Made by a program: the position numbers and the translations under genes. Below, in pieces: positions 58,903 to 64,000 of a DNA stretch of 64,000 bases (positions are counted from its first letter, which is position 1; every line of letters starts with the position of its first letter). This DNA comes from Dioszegia crocea (Eukaryota; Basidiomycota; Tremellomycetes; Tremellales; Bulleribasidiaceae), in NCBI GenBank assembly GCA_001600615.1, contig BCKK01000002.1, forward strand, positions 650,809 through 714,808, read 5' to 3'. The notes under the pieces are model-generated. The model made no database searches. It had not been told where the DNA came from and saw only the letters and a list, made by a program, of their open reading frames with translations.

Positions 58903-61900
58903 TCACCATGTCGATTCTTGGGCGAATCTATCTAATTGCAAGACTGACGCGGCAACTTCCTTTTGCCTCGCTGTACGCCGGTAGTATATTGGACAATCTG
59001 CCGAAGTACAAATCACGTCCTGGCATTTAGCTCTGTACGACAAGCGAGACTCACCTGATGTAATGATCCCTGACACCGTTGACATTGGGTCCACAGGCGG
59101 GCAAAGTCGACTTGAAGCGCCGAAGTGTGTGTTATCTGATTGATCAGCTCAGACTTCGGCTTTGACAGTTGGGAGACGTACTTGTTTTTGATACAAGTCA
59201 GGCAACTTCGGCCGGCAATTCACACAAACAGCAATACCCTCTGGGGAATCAGGCGGCATTCCTCCGACTTGTAGCTCGAAACTCACCTTTACTCGTCCTC
59301 AATGGTGTCTTGCAGCCCAGGCAGGTGACAGTCTTCACTGCAAACTTCATCAACCCTCCGACGGTCGGCGTGGCAATTTGGATACTTCTCGTATGGTCTC
59401 CCGCCACTGATTTGTCAGTTTCCCAGCGTCACATCAGGACTCACGCAGACTTCCAGCTTTCTCGCCCAGAATTGGCTCAAAGATACGCATGAGAGGTTTT
59501 GATAATTGGTTGTCGAGGTAATATCTCGTATCGATAGGAACATTGTGCTCGAGAACGTATAATGGATCTTCGGATTTGTCGTATGCTGCCGCTCCCTTAA
59601 TCCCTTTGACAATGACATAGGCCACACGATCTCCTAGAGCCGGCGCAGAACCTGACAATTAGCTCAAGTTCCCCTGCTGGTCTCACCTGCATCACGCTTC
59701 CGCATGCGTTCGGCCAACTCGACATGGGCCTGCTTATTGGCATAATCCGCTTTGGCCAGGGCTTTGGTGATGACAAGTTGAGACATGTCGATGCGATTTT
59801 GTAATAGATCGGCTATAGTACGCTTGACGTAGCTGACACATTAGCTAAATGTCTTCAGCTAGACTTACTCTTCTGCCCCCTTGACATCCCGGTCAATCAA
59901 CATCTTAAACAGACAAGTTTCAATGACGGTTGAAACTAATCGGCAATTATCACGTCGGACAGTCTTTTCATCAGCCCTCAAGATCCCAAGGACTCACCTC
60001 AATACCCTTCGTGTCCATCTTATCGTATTTGTCCGGTTTGGTCCAGTACAACCCCGCATAACGCTTTTTGCTGATGAGAAGATAAGGGAAGTAGACCTTC
60101 TCAAACTCCAGCTTGATTGGTTTGATGAAACTTGACGAGACCAGCTCTGCCGCTTCTGCTCCCAGTCGCATGGCGGTAACCAGATCGGGACAGCCGAATT
60201 TGATCATGACGGAATCGGTATCACCATAGATGACTTTAGCATCATGGTCGTACCCATTCTTCATTGAGTATTCGGCTTCAACAACCGTTTTTGTCGCGTC
60301 AATCATTTGTCGACCATAGGCTGTCGTACTCGATGAGATCGCCAGACATGGTAATTTTCCGACTGTGGCTCCAGTGAAACCATAGACTGAGTTGGCTGAA
60401 ATCTATCATCAGCATAAGTAAACCTTGGAACCCACCTTTAAAGCAAGTTGACGACCGTCCAGCACAGCCCTTTTGAAGGGGTCTTTCTCCACCTTAAGAT
60501 CCTGCTTTGCCCGCTTTCGCGCCGACAGCAGATTTTCAAGCACTGAGGGAAGCAGTCCCTTGCGTCGCTTGACTGTCGCAAAGTAGTCTCTTTGTCAGCC
60601 GATTCTCTTTCTACACTCACCATTATTTGGCGTATGCACATAGTCTTCCCCCTCGACCATCTTCAGCCGTTCTATCGTCGCCTTGTCCAGCAGAGTAGTG
60701 TAGCAGAGGTTGTGCGCCTGCATGATGGAAGGATATAGCGAGGCGAAATCCAGAGTAGCGATGGGCACATCGTAATAGCCTTTGGTCGGCTCGATGACTG
60801 TAGCTCCCTCATACTGCTCATCTGACCCCTCGGATTTAAGGGCCGGGATGACATATCCTGCTTCACCTGCACTTCGGTATAATTGCGAGACGACCTTGAT
60901 TTGTTGACCACGAGAGAGGAGGTAGTTGAAGGGTACGCCTGTCACACGAGCCATCTCGGTGTAATTCACAAAGCACATGAGCTTGTCCATCAATCGTTGT
61001 GGGAGGTATGCGTCCTGATGTCAGTCATTTTCAGACCCAGGACATACCTTCAAACAGTACACCGCCAACCGTCTCCGTGAGTCCGCCGTACCATTCTGTA
61101 GCTCCGTAATGATGGAATGGTGGACGTCCTCCTTCTGCTCTCCGAGGAAATGCGCACAAACAGCGTTGAGTGTGTAACTTCGCAGTTTGTAATCACGCTG
61201 CATGACCTGGAGGATATCCAATTGTAGTCGACCATCGATGTTGACCGCCTTGGAGTCACGCTGACCAAAGGCTTTGGACGAGAAGTGGGTGTCTTTGACC
61301 TCTGAGCGGATACCTGATTTTCAGCAAGGTCTTGACGCCAGACTCACCCTTCATCCTGCCCAGGTAAGAGAAGTCAGGAATCTTCAATGCTTTTGCCCGG
61401 TCTAGCAGGTATGGTAAATCGAAATTGGCAATATTGTAACCGATCATCATGTCTGGGTCGACTCGCTCGATGAATTTCCGCCATTCGAGTAGCATAGCCT
61501 TCTCATCTTTGAATTCCAGGACTTGGGACCCGACGATATGGGCGCAAGTATTGAGTGTGAAGACATTTCGGATGAAGGGTTTGGATTCGCCTGTCTGTCA
61601 GTTCAACGTTTTCCACTCGTCGGTAGGTACTTACCCTGCCGTGTGACCATAGTCGCGATTTGGATGACCGGATCGATATTGGCTTCTGGGAAGATCCCTT
61701 TTCTCCCTGCGCACTCGATATCGAAACTCATGATCCGCAAAGGTGCGATTTTGGCCCATTCCGCTTCAGGCGCATGAGATATCAGGTCTCGGTAGCTACA
61801 ATCAGCACTGTCATGTCCTCATATACTCACTGGCATGACACCTCTATTTGGCATAAAGACCGCTTCTCTCTGCCGTGCATCTCCTGATATTTGCCTCCCT

Positions 61901-62751
61901 TCAGTTCTACCCAATTCATTCCGACGACCTGTTCATCAGCATCATCCGTTTTCGTGCTCACCTTTGTATCAATCATGAAGCGCAATGTATAAGCGATGTT
62001 GCTCTCGTATGTCATCATTTCTTGGGGGAACATGTCGTTATAGTTGATCTGATTTCGTTCAAAGGCGCGTGCTTGATCAGCAATGTCCGACGGGCCAGAC
62101 TTATCTTTCACTCGTGACAAGCTCTTGTGATCATAGCATGTGATCTTGATAAACGGGACAGTCTCATCACCTCGATAGCCCCATAGCGACTTGCGATTGA
62201 GGATGATGCAGTTGGTGACGGATGGGATAGCTGAGGTGACCTGTGACTGAAGACTTAGCGTGGAGTTGTTGGAAAACGTACGTTGATCACATCCTTAAGC
62301 GAGTCCAGGTCTTTGTTGAGGAAGCCCTGGGGCGCAGCAACATAGAAGTATGGTCGGAAACCATGTATATGTGCAAGGACCGAGTTGCCCTCCTGCGATA
62401 CCCCGAAAAGGCGTAGCGTAGGCCCCAGGCCTGGTTCTACCGCCTCTTCTATTTCAATCTGCTGGAAAACTGACACTCAGCACGAAAGTGGTGTGCTAGC
62501 GTGGATGTGACGTACTGATAGAATCCTTCTTGATGTCTAGGTCAGGGACTGACGGCCGTGGCCACGCTCTGTCGGTCTCAATGTGATCTAGACAGTCAGT
62601 CACAGCCGTATCGTAAGATGATGGACATACCTCCTCCAGCATCCTCTTCCGCCTCGAGCTGCATGAGAAGATCTGTGAAGCTCTCCTGTTTTACCAGACC
62701 ATTACTGCCATTGACCTGCAGTTTTCTCTTCTTGCTCATAGGTTCTGACAT
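58903..62751 (-). CDS. POL3: DNA polymerase delta catalytic subunit POL3, 1067 aa
   Basis: 18 exons in transcript order: 62751-62631, 62587-62516, 62469-62282, 62240-61962, 61928-61831, 61795-61635, 61590-61348, 61313-61048, 61014-60621, 60587-60436, 60402-59998, 59963-59869, 59832-59687, 59651-59445, 59406-59287, 59240-59182, 59135-59055, 59019-58903. Lagging-strand B-family polymerase. ExoI is [11 protein letters not shown] (Asp278, Glu280); ExoII region [16 protein letters not shown]. Polymerase motif A is [14 protein letters not shown] (565-578), motif [13 protein letters not shown], motif C YGDTDSVM (717-724). C-terminal CysA (VTCLGCK..CVNC) and the Fe-S CysB ([14 protein letters not shown]) are present. 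Four introns are exactly 33 nt. Confidence 0.96.
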
Positions 62752-63080
62752 GGTGGCTGTGGATAGGTGGGTGTAGATGAGCAAAAGATCCAGGTCGAGC
62801 GCCTCCACCCTCGCCTCGACGCGTCCAAATCTACGCGCGCCTATTTGACACACAGATTCCGGTTTCACAATCCGGAATATGAATGTTTCAGCTTGGATCG
62901 CACGCGCCTATCTTGCGGTTATGAAGACGGTGCATTAACCGGCCACTTTCAGTCCATGTTGACTTTTTATAATCATCTGGTGCACAACAAGGGTGTTCTT
63001 GCTTTACATTCCACTTTTACTCAGAGACATAGTCTAGCGCAAGACTCATCTCCTATCCACCAATTAAGAATCGTACGGCC
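62752..63080. other. Divergent promoter POL3/ACADM-like
   Basis: 329 bp between two start codons. Holds ACGCGT at 62819-62824 and near-matches ACGCGC at about 62833 and 62901. No gene. Confidence 0.5.
62819..62824. promoter_or_regulatory. MluI cell-cycle box (ACGCGT) upstream of POL3
   Basis: ACGCGT 68 bp upstream of the POL3 start codon. DNA-replication genes, including POL3, are classic MBF targets in yeasts, so this is a plausible functional site. The palindrome could also face the acyl-CoA dehydrogenase gene. Confidence 0.5.
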
Positions 63081-63970
63081 ATGGCATCTCGAAGCTCCTC
63101 CATCCTCAGGTCCACTCGCTCGGCGGTGGCGAGTTCCCGATCGGCATGGTCTCGATCGTATGCCTCACCAGCTGGTTCAGCTGCTGGACGTGAGTTGGCA
63201 CTACCCCATGACTCAATGACCTGTACTGATGAATACAGCCGTTAGCTTCGGGCTAAGCGACGATCAGCGGGCGATTCAAGGTAAGAGGTACCGCGTGTGT
63301 GGCCCAAACACTCTTCACTGATGCCTCAGAGCTAGCGCAAAACTTCACCCGAGAGCACGTCACACCTAATGCAGCGGAGTATGACCGAACGATGGTGCGT
63401 CAAAACCAATCCACGAGCTGACATTAGGCATACCCTTGGCCCGTACTAAAAGAAGCTCACAGACTGGGTTTGATGAACACTCACGTTCCTGCGGAGGTAA
63501 GTCTCAAAAGGCGACACAGCTGATTTTAGTACGGTGGATCTGAACTTGGTCTCATGGAGTGCGCTTTGATTTCAGAGTCGGTAGCATATGGATGTACGGG
63601 TATCCAAACGGCCATGGAGGGTGAGTGCTGTCGGCTAAAGCAAGACATGCACTGGCTGATGAGATTAGCAAACGGACTAGCGGAAGCTCCACTAATTGTA
63701 GCTGCCTCGCATGAGACGAAGAAGAAGTACCTAGGGCGTATGACAGAAGAACCATTGATGGCTTCATACTGTGTGGTGAGTGCTTGGACTGGTCGGGCTT
63801 TGGTGCAGAGCTAAACGCTGATCGCCAGACCGAACCTGGAGCAGGATCCGATGTAGCGAACATCAAGACTAAGGCCGAGAAGAAGGGAGATAAGTGGGTA
63901 ATCAACGGTAGTAAGATGTGGTGAGTCATTTGTCATTGATGTAGTGGTCCGATAGCTGACTTTACAGGAT
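63081..63970 (+). CDS. Medium-chain acyl-CoA dehydrogenase, mitochondrial, 5' part, runs off the window
   Basis: Exons 63081-63189, 63239-63280, 63330-63394, 63428-63496, 63530-63620, 63669-63775, 63829-63920, and a probable 3-nt exon 63968-63970. First step of mitochondrial beta-oxidation (FAD). A Ser/Arg presequence ([20 protein letters not shown]) is followed by the ACAD N-domain: [71 protein letters not shown] and [20 protein letters not shown], ending INGSKMW. This order is strikingly close to human ACADM. The catalytic Glu lies outside the window. Two introns are 33 nt. Confidence 0.9.
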
Positions 63971-64000
63971 GTAAGTTTTGAAAGATAGGACACAGCTAAA

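Noticed and set aside
1..64000. CRISPR arrays, rRNA, tRNA, transposons, bacterial operon features
   Set aside because: No spaced direct repeats, no T-loop consensus with matching stems, no reverse transcriptase or transposase motifs, and gene structure is clearly eukaryotic. A covariance-model search would be needed to exclude tRNA and snoRNA fully.

Overview
The window is a gene-dense stretch of a nuclear fungal genome. It is almost certainly a basidiomycete yeast of the Tremellomycetes (the Cryptococcus/Trichosporon side). I infer this from about 140 very short introns (32-70 nt, GTRNGT donors, CTGAC/CTGAT/CTAAY branch sites a few bases before AG), a cofactor-independent phosphoglycerate mutase, an alpha-aminoadipate lysine pathway gene (homoaconitase), a CHS7 chitin synthase chaperone, and gene structures of the type known from Cryptococcus. 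I joined exons by hand. Phase bookkeeping closes (total length divisible by three, one start, one stop) for every complete gene listed, but there is no transcript support.

Layout: 0-5 kb holds a truncated sugar porter (-) and a forkhead transcription factor (+) whose upstream region carries five ACGCGT boxes. 5-16.5 kb holds an intronless GT8 glycosyltransferase (-), a fungal DUF421/YetF-like membrane protein (+), a DHA1-type MFS transporter (+), proteasome RPN7 (-), CHS7 (+) and a TTC1-like TPR protein (+). 16.6-28.2 kb is a minus-strand run: ALG7, cofactor-independent phosphoglycerate mutase, LYS4, two adjacent small coiled-coil genes that look like diverged duplicates, a mitochondrial D-2-hydroxyglutarate dehydrogenase, and a small protein with four zinc-ribbon-like cysteines. 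28.9-44.3 kb holds a CTL/PNS1 choline-transporter-like protein (+), meiotic HOP1 with HORMA, PHD and winged-helix-like regions (+), an ASNSD1-like asparagine synthetase-domain protein (-) and a glutamine-rich ARID subunit of SWI/SNF (+).

44.5-47.4 kb is a tandem array of three small, basic, unrecognised paralogues (-) with the same exon plan. This is the best candidate for something undescribed. 48-64 kb holds EDE1 (-), a metaxin/SAM37-like protein (+), an HSP31/DJ-1 family protein (-), a double-module beta-hydroxyacid dehydrogenase (+), tRNA-splicing endonuclease subunit SEN54 (+), DNA polymerase delta catalytic subunit POL3 in 18 exons (-), and the 5' part of a medium-chain acyl-CoA dehydrogenase (+) that runs off the window.

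Most genes are unrelated housekeeping functions, with no metabolic cluster. I found no transposon, CRISPR array, rRNA or convincing tRNA. Recurrent themes are unusually small introns in the right-hand 12 kb, candidate MBF-type (MluI cell-cycle box) control of the forkhead gene and POL3, and local tandem duplication of small genes.
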